NCBI GenBank assembly: GCA_002390025.1 | Contig: DGRU01000168.1 | Location: forward strand, 1-20,855 | Direction of reading: 5' to 3' | DNA length: 20,855 bases | From: Lachnospiraceae bacterium UBA4380 | Lineage (GTDB): Bacteria; Bacillota; Clostridia; Lachnospirales; Lachnospiraceae | In this document: positions 13,635-20,855 of the stretch, piece by piece | Layout of the letters: every line of letters begins with the position of its first letter | Numbering within the stretch: position 1 is the stretch's first letter | Notes under the pieces: model-generated | The model's input: the letters and a program-made list of their open reading frames with translations, nothing else | Database searches by the model: none | Told to the model about the DNA's origin: nothing | Program-made: the position numbers and the translations under genes

Positions 13635-14687
13635 TTAGAAACTGTGGCCCCCGCCTCCTCCGGAGTGGCCGCCGCCTCCTCCGCCGCTGCCGCCTGAGCT
13701 GCTGCTCTTGTAGTGCTTGACGCTGCTGAGGAAAATGGCCGCACCCAGGGAAATGCCCGGCAAATGGGCCATCTGGCTCGATACACTGGCTTTGATCTCG
13801 CCTTTTGTGCGGCGCTCGGCTTTGGGGATCCGTGAAAAGACCGTGATGAAATAGTTGATCAAAACGCCGAGGAGCACTGCGATCAGGGCGTTGGTGATGT
13901 GCTTGACCGGGCGGGCCAGTTCATGTCCGGTGCACTTGGCATATATCTGCCGGAAGGCGCCGTCCGCGCATTCATAATAATCGCCGCGGGAGGCGCTTTT
14001 GTAAATATTGTCCGTGATGGCGCGGGCGTCCGCTCTGGAAATCGTATCCTGCGCTTTGCCGTTTGCGTAAACGTAGATCTCACGGTTATCCATGTCGATC
14101 AGGAAAAGGACAGCGGGGTCGTCCTGAAAATATTCAATGGCACATTTTTCTGCAAATTGTGCGGTTGTAAAGGGCGAGAAATATGTGCTGATAAAAGCAG
14201 CGCCCATATATTCGGTGATGACGGAATAGTCGGCAATGAGGCGGGCTTCTTCCTCTTCTGACAGAAGGTGGGCATCATCCACGACAAGGAGTGTGCCTGC
14301 AGTCTCAGTGGCTCCGCCTTTTCCGCCGTTTCCTTCGTTTACATCGTTTGCAGCAGTTTCATCCGCTGCAGTAGTTTCATCCGCTGCGACAGTTTTGCCA
14401 GCTGCTGCATTTTCATCCGTTGCTGCGGCCATAACTTGGACCGGTTTCAGGAGGGAAAATTCTGTGCTGCCTGTGAAGCCGCCTTTACCACTGTCTGCGC
14501 AGGTGTCCGTGAATCCGTCTGTGAGTCCGTCCGGGCAGCTGTCTGTGCCGCCTGTACCGCTTTCTGCGTTACTGTCTGTACAGCCGGTCAGGCTCATGCA
14601 GTTTGTAGAGCTGATACAGCTTAGGCAGCTCATGCATGCGGCACAGAGGATTATTGCGGCAAGGAGTGCGGGTATTCTTTTTTTCAT
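13635..14687 (-). CDS. TPM domain-containing exported/membrane protein
   Basis: A 350-aa protein. An N-terminal signal segment (MKKRIPALLAAIILCAACMS) precedes a low-complexity stretch rich in Ser, Thr, Gly, Cys and Ala (about residues 25-125). A TPM domain follows (about 127-262: LLVVDDAHLLSEEEEARL, then YFQDDPAVLFLIDMDNREIYVY). Next come a membrane helix (HITNALIAVLLGVLINYFIT) and a tail of GGGGGHSGGGGGHSF, typical of this family. TPM domains are linked to membrane-protein quality control and photosystem repair in plants; the bacterial role is unclear. ATG at 14687 follows GGAGGT and lies 1 bp past the TGA of the zinc-ribbon gene, so the two are translationally coupled. The alternative start at 14753 adds 22 non-homologous residues. 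Confidence 0.88.
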   Translation of the reverse strand: MKKRIPALLAAIILCAACMSCLSCISSTNCMSLTGCTDSNAESGTGGTDSCPDGLTDGFTDTCADSGKGGFTGSTEFSLLKPVQVMAAATDENAAAGKTVAADETTAADETAANDVNEGNGGKGGATETAGTLLVVDDAHLLSEEEEARLIADYSVITEYMGAAFISTYFSPFTTAQFAEKCAIEYFQDDPAVLFLIDMDNREIYVYANGKAQDTISRADARAITDNIYKSASRGDYYECADGAFRQIYAKCTGHELARPVKHITNALIAVLLGVLINYFITVFSRIPKAERRTKGEIKASVSSQMAHLPGISLGAAIFLSSVKHYKSSSSGGSGGGGGGHSGGGGGHSF

Positions 14688-14688
14688 A

Positions 14689-16266
14689 TCAGCGCACCTC
14701 CTCTCTGTCGAAAAGACGGGGAAGCGGACGTGTCGTACCGATATTATAGACATTGAGCATGACCGCCGATGCGGCGACCAGGATCAGGATGCAGGCTGTG
14801 TCCCCCAGGTAATACCAGAGATCGTTCACCGGATTGATAAAGACGATCACTGTATTGATGATCACTGCCACCCCCACAGCCAGGATCGCAAAAGACGGCT
14901 GCCACTGGGGAATGGATTTCTGCCATACCAGAACCTTGACGGCGCACACCGCGAGGACGATGACTGCCGCGATTGCTGCAATTTTGGAGAATAAAATCAC
15001 ATTCATGAGATGGTAGAAGGCGGAAAAGGAAATGACCGCAAGGCTCAGCAAAATGTTCAGAAATCTCTCACCTAATTCTCCGGCTTTCCGGTAAGACCGC
15101 TGCCTGAAGCTGTCCTCTTTTTTGACCGCCGGGGACTTGAGGCCGGTCCATCCCTTGTCCTTTATATGGGTCTGTTTTTCAAAAATACGTCTTGTGCTGC
15201 TCTGGATGGACCATGCCATCAGGGCCGCGGCAAGGAGACTGATCAGAGACGTGATCAGGGGTGTGGTCTGGACGATGACTTCCAGGATCAGGAACAGGAC
15301 TGCGGAGATCGCTGCGCATCCCAGGGAGAAGGACTTCATGTCCACGGGGAGATCGGAAACCACTTTGCCGGACTCTCCGTTCACGACGGCGTAGGCGACG
15401 CGGCCGCCCTTGCGCCAGGTCAGAAACCAGAGGGGGAACATGGTGCTGTGATATCCCCTTGTCCGTGCTTCTACACTTGAAGATGCGGTCTCCACCTTGA
15501 TGCCGTCCTGTTTTTTGACGAGTCTGCCAACCTCATCCACGATATCCGCGGAGGCGGTTTTTTCAGCATCTTCGTAGTAGGTCTCTGCCGGTACTGTCGA
15601 TGCGTCGGCGTAAAAACCTGACAGATAGGCCGGCCTGAAGGGCTGTTCCTTGTTCATGTCAAAAGGAAGGACTCGGGCGGCGATCTCGTCGTCATAGTAT
15701 TTGCTGGCATCATATGGGACGCCGCAGTAATTTCCGTCCACGGAAGCATCGATGCTGTAGGTGTTGACGAGGTCGTACTTGGGCGTGCTCTCAACGACCT
15801 TGGTCCCCACAATATGGGAGGCGCCGAGCTCTACATCATATTCATAATAGGGCATGTAAATGCCGGTAAAGTTCTGCAGGTGGGCGGCATTCTGTAGTTC
15901 TTTCGGCAGGTAGCGGACCTTCTTTGTATGGTTGTCAAAAAGGATCGAGCACCGTTTCTTTGACACCTGAAAGGGGATGATCCTCTCGGGCATGGATTTG
16001 CCGCCCTTTTTGGACTGCAGAAGGCTCTGGCCTCCGCAGTAGGGGCAGAATCCCACCTGTGACTCTTGAGTTCCGTGCAGTTCTGCGCCGCAGCTTCCGC
16101 AGGTGAAGAGGGTCAGCTCAGACTCGGAAATGTCCTCTCCGGTGCTGCTGTTTTTGACCTCAAACTGATCGGGCGGGATCATCGAGCCGCAGTGCTGGCA
16201 TTTCATTGATTGCGAATCAATGTCAAAAACAATATTTCCTCCACAGTTTACACATCGAAATCCCAT
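14689..16266 (-). CDS. TFIIB-type zinc-ribbon membrane protein
   Basis: A 525-aa protein. Two zinc ribbons lie at the N-terminus, with Cys pairs 5/8 and 23/26, then 56/59 and 74/77. A long soluble region follows (about 90-305) with conserved YMPYYEYDV and FPLWFLTWRKGG segments. The C-terminal part holds about six membrane helices from residue 312 on (for example ISAVLFLILEVIVQTT and FAILAVGVAVIINTVIVFI). The family is common in Clostridia next to a TPM gene, as here, where the stop and the TPM start are 1 bp apart. The paired proteins probably form a membrane complex; the function is unknown. The ATG at 16266 has GGAACCAGG upstream. Confidence 0.88.
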   Translation of the reverse strand: MGFRCVNCGGNIVFDIDSQSMKCQHCGSMIPPDQFEVKNSSTGEDISESELTLFTCGSCGAELHGTQESQVGFCPYCGGQSLLQSKKGGKSMPERIIPFQVSKKRCSILFDNHTKKVRYLPKELQNAAHLQNFTGIYMPYYEYDVELGASHIVGTKVVESTPKYDLVNTYSIDASVDGNYCGVPYDASKYYDDEIAARVLPFDMNKEQPFRPAYLSGFYADASTVPAETYYEDAEKTASADIVDEVGRLVKKQDGIKVETASSSVEARTRGYHSTMFPLWFLTWRKGGRVAYAVVNGESGKVVSDLPVDMKSFSLGCAAISAVLFLILEVIVQTTPLITSLISLLAAALMAWSIQSSTRRIFEKQTHIKDKGWTGLKSPAVKKEDSFRQRSYRKAGELGERFLNILLSLAVISFSAFYHLMNVILFSKIAAIAAVIVLAVCAVKVLVWQKSIPQWQPSFAILAVGVAVIINTVIVFINPVNDLWYYLGDTACILILVAASAVMLNVYNIGTTRPLPRLFDREEVR

Positions 16267-16367
16267 TTTCCTGGTTCCTTTTTTTATGTCAGTCGCTTGG
16301 TGATGTCAGTTAATTTTTATATGAACCGGTTGTTTGTTCCGGATGGTTATTTTGTTCTGCATGGTAC

Positions 16368-16967
16368 TTAATCCAGGCGGCAGGCGTTTTGCAGAATCTC
16401 GTCGGCGATGCCTTCCAGATCCTCGAAGGGCAGGGTCCTCTCTCCGATCTGTGCCTCGGAGAGGTCGGATACGACCAGAAAGCGTCCCTCCGGATTGGAG
16501 ACGGGTTTATGCGATACGGCGCTGCGGACGACTTCAATCTTGGGGACGGGGAGCCCCTTCAATCCCTCTGCCAGAATGATATCCGCCTCGGGGAAGGCGC
16601 CGGTCAGTTCTTTGAGCAGCCTGATGGTACCGGCTGTATCCTGCGTGTCCGGATATTTACCCGTTTTTCGTACAAAGATCTGTCCTCTTGAAAAAACGGC
16701 CGCCCCGAAGGCGCCCGCCTCGACAAAGCGGGAACTGTCCGTTCCCGCGATATCGCATTCAAATTCATGTCCGTCATGCTTGATCACTGCGGTCCTGAGG
16801 CCGCGGGCGGTCAGTGTGCGGATGATCCCTTCTGTCAGAGTGGTCTTTCCGCTGTTTTTGATGCCGCAGACTGCCGCAAAAACAGGGCCTTTCCCGTATT
16901 TGTCAGTTCTGTCAGTTATATCCCTTATAGCAGTTTTCCCGGTTTTCTCAGTTTTTTCAGAGCGCAC
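16368..16967 (-). CDS. mobB: Molybdopterin-guanine dinucleotide biosynthesis protein MobB
   Basis: A 199-aa P-loop GTP-binding protein that assists MobA in forming molybdopterin guanine dinucleotide. The P-loop GIKNSGKTT lies at residues 35-43. Family blocks VIKHDGHEFECDIAGTDSSR, GAFGAAVFSRGQ and DIILAEGLKGLPVPKIEVVR are all present. The first 28 residues (MRSEKTEKTGKTAIRDITDR...) are an atypical charged, repetitive extension. The start used is GTG at 16967, with GGAG about 13 nt upstream. No ATG occurs before the P-loop, so the start is uncertain. It is the most upstream of the leftward block that contains the zinc-ribbon, TPM and moaC genes. Confidence 0.9.
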   Translation of the reverse strand: MRSEKTEKTGKTAIRDITDRTDKYGKGPVFAAVCGIKNSGKTTLTEGIIRTLTARGLRTAVIKHDGHEFECDIAGTDSSRFVEAGAFGAAVFSRGQIFVRKTGKYPDTQDTAGTIRLLKELTGAFPEADIILAEGLKGLPVPKIEVVRSAVSHKPVSNPEGRFLVVSDLSEAQIGERTLPFEDLEGIADEILQNACRLD

Positions 16968-17065
16968 CTGTGTCTGTCTTCTCCTGTCTGAAACTGTTTT
17001 ACTTTTTACGCCTGTATTATGCCTGTTTCGGCTGAATATATATTTTGCTAAATATGCCTGCTTTA

Positions 17066-17153
17066 TGTCTGTAATGCCCGGTATACCTGTTTACTGTATA
17101 TTTTTTTGAATAAATATAACCGTTTTTGTCTGTAATGCCCGGTATGCCTGTTT
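17066..17153. repeat. 61-bp spaced direct repeat upstream of mobB
   Basis: TGTCTGTAATGCCCGGTAT followed by CCTGTTT occurs at 17066-17092 and 17127-17153. Looser copies of GCCTGTTTCRGCTGAATAT lie around 17020-17040 and 17147-17166. The stretch 16968-17200 is AT-rich and otherwise empty. It should contain the mobB promoter, but none was clear. Confidence 0.75.
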
Positions 17154-17201
17154 CAGCTGAAAATACCTGTTGTGCTTGTATATACATGTTATGCATGTAT
17201 T

Positions 17202-17747
17202 TTACTCTTCATTGTGAGATGCATGGCGCCCCAGGGAAGGCCTTCGGAAATTGTCCTCATAGGTCATTTCCACTTCATGGTAATAATCCGCTGCATCATC
17301 GCCTTTTTCATCGTCTATGAACGTCTCTTCGGAATGTCTGTCGGCTGCCGGCGTTTTCCTGGCAGGCTTTTTGCCCTTGGCACGAGCCATGGCTGCGCGG
17401 GCTTTGGCCTCTTCCTTCATTTCTTTTTTCTCGTTCACAATTTCCCAGTGGATCAGGAATGTCATGGCGGCACGCAGAAGGATGATCGCGCCCAGGACCA
17501 GCAGCTCTCCCATCTCGCGGACGATAACGGTGCGCAGGACCTCTCCGCCCATTTTAAATTCCAGGGCCAGGGCAATTCCCTGGGCAAGGTCGAGACGGAT
17601 GTTCTCTCTGTCGCGGCGAAGCCATTTGATAAAGCAAATGAAAGCGGTCGAGACCAGGACGACGATACCGGCCAGCTCCAGGCCTGTCGTACATAGTTCA
17701 ACTAAGTATTTAAAAATCATTTCCAATGTATCGATAATCTCTGCCAT
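17202..17747 (-). CDS. DUF1622 family membrane protein
   Basis: A 181-aa protein with three hydrophobic segments: about 5-40 (MIFKYLVELCTTGLELAGIV onward), an amphipathic block LRTVIVREMGELLVLGAIIL and RAAMTFLIHWEIV. The central LDLAQGIALALEFKMGGEVLRT is the hallmark of DUF1622, a small family of unknown function. The C-terminal 65 residues are charged and Ala/Lys/Arg-rich (KEEAKARAAMARAKGKKPAR), then acidic; this tail is longer than usual. The start at 17747 has AAGGAG 7 nt upstream; the ATG at 17753 is only 3 nt from the same site and was rejected. A promoter candidate with TATAAT lies about 110 bp upstream. Confidence 0.82.
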   Translation of the reverse strand: MAEIIDTLEMIFKYLVELCTTGLELAGIVVLVSTAFICFIKWLRRDRENIRLDLAQGIALALEFKMGGEVLRTVIVREMGELLVLGAIILLRAAMTFLIHWEIVNEKKEMKEEAKARAAMARAKGKKPARKTPAADRHSEETFIDDEKGDDAADYYHEVEMTYEDNFRRPSLGRHASHNEE

Positions 17748-17854
17748 AGTCATTCTCCTTGAAATATTTTTCCTGGAACAAGTGATTTTGGCCGTACCGA
17801 GAGACGAAACTCTTAGGATAAAATCTATGACGGCAACGACATACTTACTCTCTG

Positions 17855-17884
17855 ATTATAAGCGAATAAAGGCAATGGCGCAAA
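17855..17884 (-). promoter_or_regulatory. Candidate promoter for the DUF1622 gene
   Basis: On the minus strand TTTGCG (17884-17879), an 18-bp spacer, and TATAAT (17860-17855). The downstream ATG at 17747 leaves a leader of about 100 nt. The -35 box is imperfect. Confidence 0.45.
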
Positions 17885-17902
17885 CACTGTGTCTGCGCCA
17901 TT
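17874..17902 (-). terminator. Hairpin downstream of the Gfo/Idh gene, possible terminator
   Basis: AATGGCGCA (17874-17882) pairs perfectly with TGCGCCATT (17894-17902), with an 11-nt loop. On the minus strand it is followed by GCCTTTATT, a weak T tract. It lies about 160 bp past the oxidoreductase stop and overlaps the proposed -35 of the next gene. Confidence 0.5.
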
Positions 17903-17970
17903 TGTGATTCAGGCACTTTATGTCATTTTCTGATGCAGTTCTGTGTCAATTTTCATGACAATGAGATAGC

Positions 17971-18055
17971 TGTTCTCTGCGGGTTCTGATGTCGATCCTA
18001 CTGCTGTTCCGGGCTGGTCATCCTATCATTGCCAGCACTGTTCTCTGCGGGTTCT
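17971..18055. repeat. Direct repeat after the Gfo/Idh gene stop
   Basis: TGTTCTCTGCGGGTTCT occurs at 17971-17987 and 18039-18055, a 68-bp period. GCTGTTCCGGGCTGG in between may be a diverged third copy. The second copy ends 7 bp before the oxidoreductase stop codon, so the repeat again abuts a gene 3' end. Confidence 0.75.
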
Positions 18056-18061
18056 CAAAGT

Positions 18062-19210
18062 TTAGTCGAGGCTGACCCAGATGTTCCCGCTGTTGCTGCT
18101 CTTGAGGCAGGCATCGACAAATTTCAGCCCCTCGATTCCCACGTCGATAGTGGGATAAGGATAATCTCCGCGGTCTTCTCCGTATTTCTTTTTCAAAAGA
18201 GATGTACAAAAACCTTTGTAGAGGTTGCCGAAGCTTTCAAAAAATCCTTCCGGATGGCCGGACGGAAGCCGGGAAAGGCTTCTGCAGGAGTCTGTGTCGT
18301 AGTCACGGGTGGGCGTGTAAATCTGCACAGGCTCATTGATCCTGGTCACAAAGAGACGCTGGGAGTCCCTGTGCTGCCATTCGATGGCTCCCTTGTCTCC
18401 GAAAATCCGGACGCGCAGGTCGGTCTCATTACCGATGGCGACCTGAGAGGACCAGATGAGTCCGGAGATGCCGCCCTCATATTCGAGCATGATCTGTACG
18501 TTATTGTCCAGCGGGAGTTGTTTGTCTTTGGGCAGGCGCTCGAAACGGGCAAGAACCCGCTCCAGTTTCAGGCCTGTCATGTGTCCGATCAGAGCTTCCA
18601 CGTGAGTTCCTATGTCTGCACAGCATCCGGAGGGGCCGCTGCGTTTGGGATCCATGCGCCAGGTAGCCTGGTCGGAGCGGTCGCTGACCATCTGCACGAG
18701 CAACCATTCCTGGGGAAATTCCGCAACAATCGTCAGGATCTTTCCAATCTCTCCTGCAGCGATCATTTGGCGGGCCTGCTCGATCATGGTATAGCCGGTA
18801 TAAGTGTAGGTGACACCAAACAGCAGGTCTTTCTCTTCTGCGATGCGCTTAAGTTCCATACCCTCCTCGGTGCGCAGAGCCAGCGGTTTGTCACACATCA
18901 CATTGATGCCGTGCTCCAGAAAACATTTTGCAATCGGAAAATGTGTATCGTTGGGTGTGCATACGGAAACAAAGTCGATGCCGTCCTCGCGGACAGACTC
19001 CTTCTCTGCCATCTCTGTGTAATTGGCGTAGACGCGGCTCTCGTCCTGAATCCCCCACTGTCTGGCTGTTTCAAGATTCTTTTCCGGATTTCTGGTAAAG
19101 CACCCGGCAGCCAGTTCCGCCAAATCATCCATCACCGCGCCATGCCGGTGGACGTTCCCAATAAAGGCTCCATTGCCGCCGCCGACCATTCCGAATTTCA
19201 GTTTTCTCAT
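18062..19210 (-). CDS. Gfo/Idh/MocA family oxidoreductase
   Basis: NAD(P)-dependent sugar or inositol-type dehydrogenase, 382 aa. The N-terminal Rossmann domain has GMVGGGNGAFIG (7-18), VSVCTPNDTHF (81-91) and CDKPLAL (106-112), whose Lys108 corresponds to the EKP lysine. The C-terminal alpha/beta domain carries ADIGTHVEALIG, with the Asp/His pair of the active site. The full length appears intact. The substrate cannot be inferred, since no transporter or kinase gene is adjacent. The ATG at 19210 follows GGAGGG. The gene stands alone on the minus strand, divergent from the Rpn-family remnant at 19593. The stop is immediately followed by a direct repeat. Confidence 0.93.
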   Translation of the reverse strand: MRKLKFGMVGGGNGAFIGNVHRHGAVMDDLAELAAGCFTRNPEKNLETARQWGIQDESRVYANYTEMAEKESVREDGIDFVSVCTPNDTHFPIAKCFLEHGINVMCDKPLALRTEEGMELKRIAEEKDLLFGVTYTYTGYTMIEQARQMIAAGEIGKILTIVAEFPQEWLLVQMVSDRSDQATWRMDPKRSGPSGCCADIGTHVEALIGHMTGLKLERVLARFERLPKDKQLPLDNNVQIMLEYEGGISGLIWSSQVAIGNETDLRVRIFGDKGAIEWQHRDSQRLFVTRINEPVQIYTPTRDYDTDSCRSLSRLPSGHPEGFFESFGNLYKGFCTSLLKKKYGEDRGDYPYPTIDVGIEGLKFVDACLKSSNSGNIWVSLD

Positions 19211-19592
19211 AATGTCCCTCCTGATGTTTCTTTTGCGGGCAATCCTTTTTCAGTCCTTTCCATTTTATCATACTCAGTCCTGCGATACATATGATGGCTG
19301 AAATTGATGAATGTTTTTTCATTTGAAAACGGACCAAATTCTCGTTTACCGCAATTATGGAAATCCAGTTATATTTGAGTTATAATTGGATTAATTCGTA
19401 CATTCGATCATGTTCTGAGATAACCATTGAATATTAAGCGCCATCTTTTTCTTAATCTGTAAGCTTAACAAAGTTTTACTGAAAACATGTTTTATTGAGA
19501 AATATATTTCTGAAAAGGTGGGGATTTTCCTCGGGAGCCAGGAATCAAACATGTTTTATTGAGAAATATATTACTGAGAAGGAGATGGCAGA
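19211..19592. promoter_or_regulatory. Divergent intergenic region with a TATAAT and a duplicated ribosome-binding segment
   Basis: No gene. On the plus strand a perfect TATAAT at 19381-19386 is a candidate -10 for the Rpn-family gene, but the -35 is poor. A segment AAACATGTTTTATTGAGAAA continuing into an AAGG(T/A)G site occurs twice, at 19483-19524 and 19547-19588. The second copy provides the ribosome binding site (AAGGAG) of the gene at 19593; the first carries a decoy AAGGTGGGG without a start codon at the right distance. Confidence 0.65.
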
Positions 19593-20195
19593 ATGAATGG
19601 AAAAGATGTCTCAGAAAAAATATTATTTGCTTTTAATGATGTATTTGCAGACATCGTAAACGGGCTGTTGTTCGATGGAAAGCAGGTTGATCTTTATGAT
19701 ACTGTCCCTGTCCCTGAAATCATAAAGCCATATTTGTCAAATATTAAGATTAATGTCTTCGAGATTGCTTTTTTGTCGAGAGAAAAGCTTAGTCATTTTC
19801 ACAGTGATTTTAGAACTGTAGTGGATTACTTTATACAGATGCGGGAGAATGGAGAATATATCCCAAGTCCCGAAAGGCTTCAACATGTCGAAGCTGTCCT
19901 GCAGCTACTCAGCATAATGACAGACGACACCCGCTTTGAGGATGTCCTGAATCAGAAAGAAATTATCCGGGAGGGAGGTGTTCATAATATGAATGAGTGG
20001 TTAGATCGAGTAGAGGCGGCGAGCAGGGCAGAAGGTATGGCAAAAGGTGAGATTATCGGAGCCATAAAGCTATATCGTGATGAAATGCATCTTACGCCTG
20101 TGGAGATTACCGGAAAGATTATGGCCAGATTCTCTCTTGAAAAAGAGGAAGCCGAAAAATATGTTGCAGAGGTTCTGGGACTGCAGCCGGCTTGA
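19593..20195 (+). CDS. Rpn/PD-(D/E)XK family protein lacking its nuclease core
   Basis: The N-terminus (KDVSEKILFAFNDVFADIVN, then GLLFDGK) and the second half (EIIKPYLSNIKINVFEIAFL, later SDFRTVVDYFIQ, NMNEWLDRVE and a charged tail) match Firmicutes Rpn-like recombination-promoting nuclease proteins of about 300 aa. Between residue 31 and residue 42 roughly 90-100 residues are missing, exactly the part that holds the PD-(D/E)XK active site. The frame is intact (200 aa) and the ribosome site is good (AAGGAG), so it may be expressed but cannot be a nuclease of the known type. The base composition is more AT-rich than that of neighbouring genes, suggesting transfer. It lies on the plus strand, followed by a dense repeat block. 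Confidence 0.75.
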   Translation: MNGKDVSEKILFAFNDVFADIVNGLLFDGKQVDLYDTVPVPEIIKPYLSNIKINVFEIAFLSREKLSHFHSDFRTVVDYFIQMRENGEYIPSPERLQHVEAVLQLLSIMTDDTRFEDVLNQKEIIREGGVHNMNEWLDRVEAASRAEGMAKGEIIGAIKLYRDEMHLTPVEITGKIMARFSLEKEEAEKYVAEVLGLQPA

Positions 20196-20475
20196 GAGTA
20201 AGGGAGTGACGGCTTACGCGGTATGTACATGCTGCACGGCAGCATGTGTTTTGCTCATGAGGGTGGGGCGACTGCTTCGCAGTAATTAGTGATTTCGTTA
20301 CCATGCGCAGGCACTCCCCACGAGCATTCGCAAATCCTTCGCAAAAAAGCCACTCAGGATTTGCTCATGTGGGGAGTGACGGCTTACGCCGCTTGACAAA
20401 TAAAAGCAAGCCCGGGATTACGTGCGAGCACGCATCCGAGGATATTTTTACATATTACCTGCGTATGGTAACGTC
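20196..20475. repeat. Repeat block downstream of the Rpn remnant: nested hairpins and direct repeats
   Basis: GGGAGTGACGGCTTACGC occurs at 20202-20219 and 20372-20389. CACTCCCCAC (20312-20321) pairs with GTGGGGAGTG (20369-20378), enclosing CAAATCC/GGATTTG (20331-20337, 20357-20363). A unit at 20218-20283 (CATGCTGC/GCAGCATG hairpin, then TTTTGCTCATG, GGTGGGGCG, ACTGCTTCGCAGT) is repeated at 20528-20592. No gene is supported here. Confidence 0.85.
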
Positions 20476-20476
20476 C

Positions 20477-20672
20477 GCTACTACTTAAATCGCCCCACCC
20501 GCTCATTCGCAAAACCATCCCGCTTATGCGGTATGGACATGCTGCACACAGCATGTGTTTTGCTCATGGGGGTGGGGCGACTGCTTCGCAGTCCGCCAAT
20601 GAATTTCTTTACCTGTCGACATGCAAGCATGTCTCCAGGCTCAGAAATCCATTGGCGTATTTAAGTAGTAGC
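20477..20672. repeat. 196-bp inverted-repeat element (MITE-like or giant hairpin)
   Basis: The ends GCTACTACTTAAAT (20477-20490) and ATTTAAGTAGTAGC (20659-20672) are perfect 14-bp inverted repeats, continuing loosely with CGCC/GGCG. Inside lie the second copy of the 65-bp unit (20528-20592) and a long imperfect hairpin, GCCAATG...CATTGGC (20594-20656), with GACATGC/GCATGTC at its tip. A T run (20673-20677) follows directly, and the stop codon of the convergent gene is 4 bp away. Confidence 0.85.
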
Positions 20673-20675
20673 TTT

Positions 20676-20855
20676 TTATTTCAAGTTATTACTTCTGTCA
20701 TATCTCTTGCCTCCCCAGTAGATGCGGGTGGCGACTTCGGCTTTGTCGGGAAGTTCGACGCCTTCCATGACGTATTTGAGGAAGGTCTCGAAGCCTGCGC
20801 GGTCGACAATGTAGCCGATGTGTTCTTTGCCTTCGATGGCTTCTTTGTCGATGTA
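20676..20855 (-). CDS. C-terminal end of an unrecognised protein (5' part outside window)
   Basis: The open frame enters from the right edge and ends at the TAA at 20676-20678. It encodes 59 residues, including IGYIVDRAGFETFLKYVMEG and a Trp-Gly-Gly-Lys-Arg end (IYWGGKRYDRSNNLK). Codon use is strongly GC-ending, with many GAC, ATC and AAA codons, and it is unlike random sequence, so it is very probably a real gene. I do not recognise the family from this fragment; it looks cytoplasmic, charged and without membrane segments. The stop lies at the edge of the 196-bp inverted-repeat element, repeating the pattern seen at several other gene ends in the window. Confidence 0.75.
   Translation of the reverse strand, partial: YIDKEAIEGKEHIGYIVDRAGFETFLKYVMEGVELPDKAEVATRIYWGGKRYDRSNNLK

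Noticed and set aside
13433..13786. Small minus-strand protein spanning the hairpin cluster
   Set aside because: The frame overlaps the TPM gene end and moaC start, and its sequence is dictated by the palindromes. There is no independent start or ribosome site.
18029..19294. 421-aa plus-strand open frame
   Set aside because: Antisense shadow of the Gfo/Idh/MocA oxidoreductase, with no recognisable features.

Overview
The window reads as chromosomal DNA of an anaerobic Gram-positive Clostridia species, most likely a Lachnospiraceae relative. This is inferred from AGGAGG-type ribosome binding sites, a TFIIB-type zinc-ribbon/TPM gene pair, a DUF1622 protein, an Rpn-family remnant and many dispersed palindromic repeats. 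No rRNA, tRNA, phage, integrase or intact transposase was seen. Nearly all genes are on the minus strand; only a small double-glycine-leader peptide gene (9963-10262) and an Rpn-family remnant (19593-20195) are on the plus strand.

Layout, left to right: the N-terminal part of an aldo/keto reductase (cut by the window edge); an internally deleted MATE transporter whose 3' tail is tandemly copied; an SDR oxidoreductase; a GNAT-Nudix fusion; a CpsB-like PHP phosphatase; a rhomboid protease; a PHP hydrolase downstream of an MBL-fold hydrolase (3 bp apart); an AIM24 C-terminal remnant; an AAA ATPase directly after a HigA-like antitoxin; and a decayed HigB-like toxin about 580 bp upstream of that antitoxin. 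Next comes the orphan GG-leader peptide with its own promoter, long leader, 20-bp repeat array and strong terminator. After it lie three molybdenum-cofactor genes, mobA, moaC and mobB, separated by a cytoplasmic alpha-amylase and by the TPM/zinc-ribbon pair. The window ends with a DUF1622 membrane protein, a Gfo/Idh/MocA oxidoreductase, the Rpn remnant, a dense repeat block, and the C-terminal 59 codons of an unrecognised gene.

The most distinctive property is the repeat content. Almost every intergenic space holds short tandem or palindromic repeats, and they cluster at gene 3' ends. One palindromic family (core GGGACGGTTC, often with TGACTCATTTTC) abuts the ends of the SDR, PHP and amylase genes and supplies their stop codons or last residues. 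A different 54-bp repeat has expanded in frame inside mobA, and its core reappears in the repeat block splitting the toxin-antitoxin locus. Several genes (MATE, Rpn, AIM24, toxin) are degraded by clean deletion or insertion. The best candidate for something undescribed is the cysteine-free GG-leader peptide and its unusual upstream region; no cognate transporter or modification enzyme is in the window.
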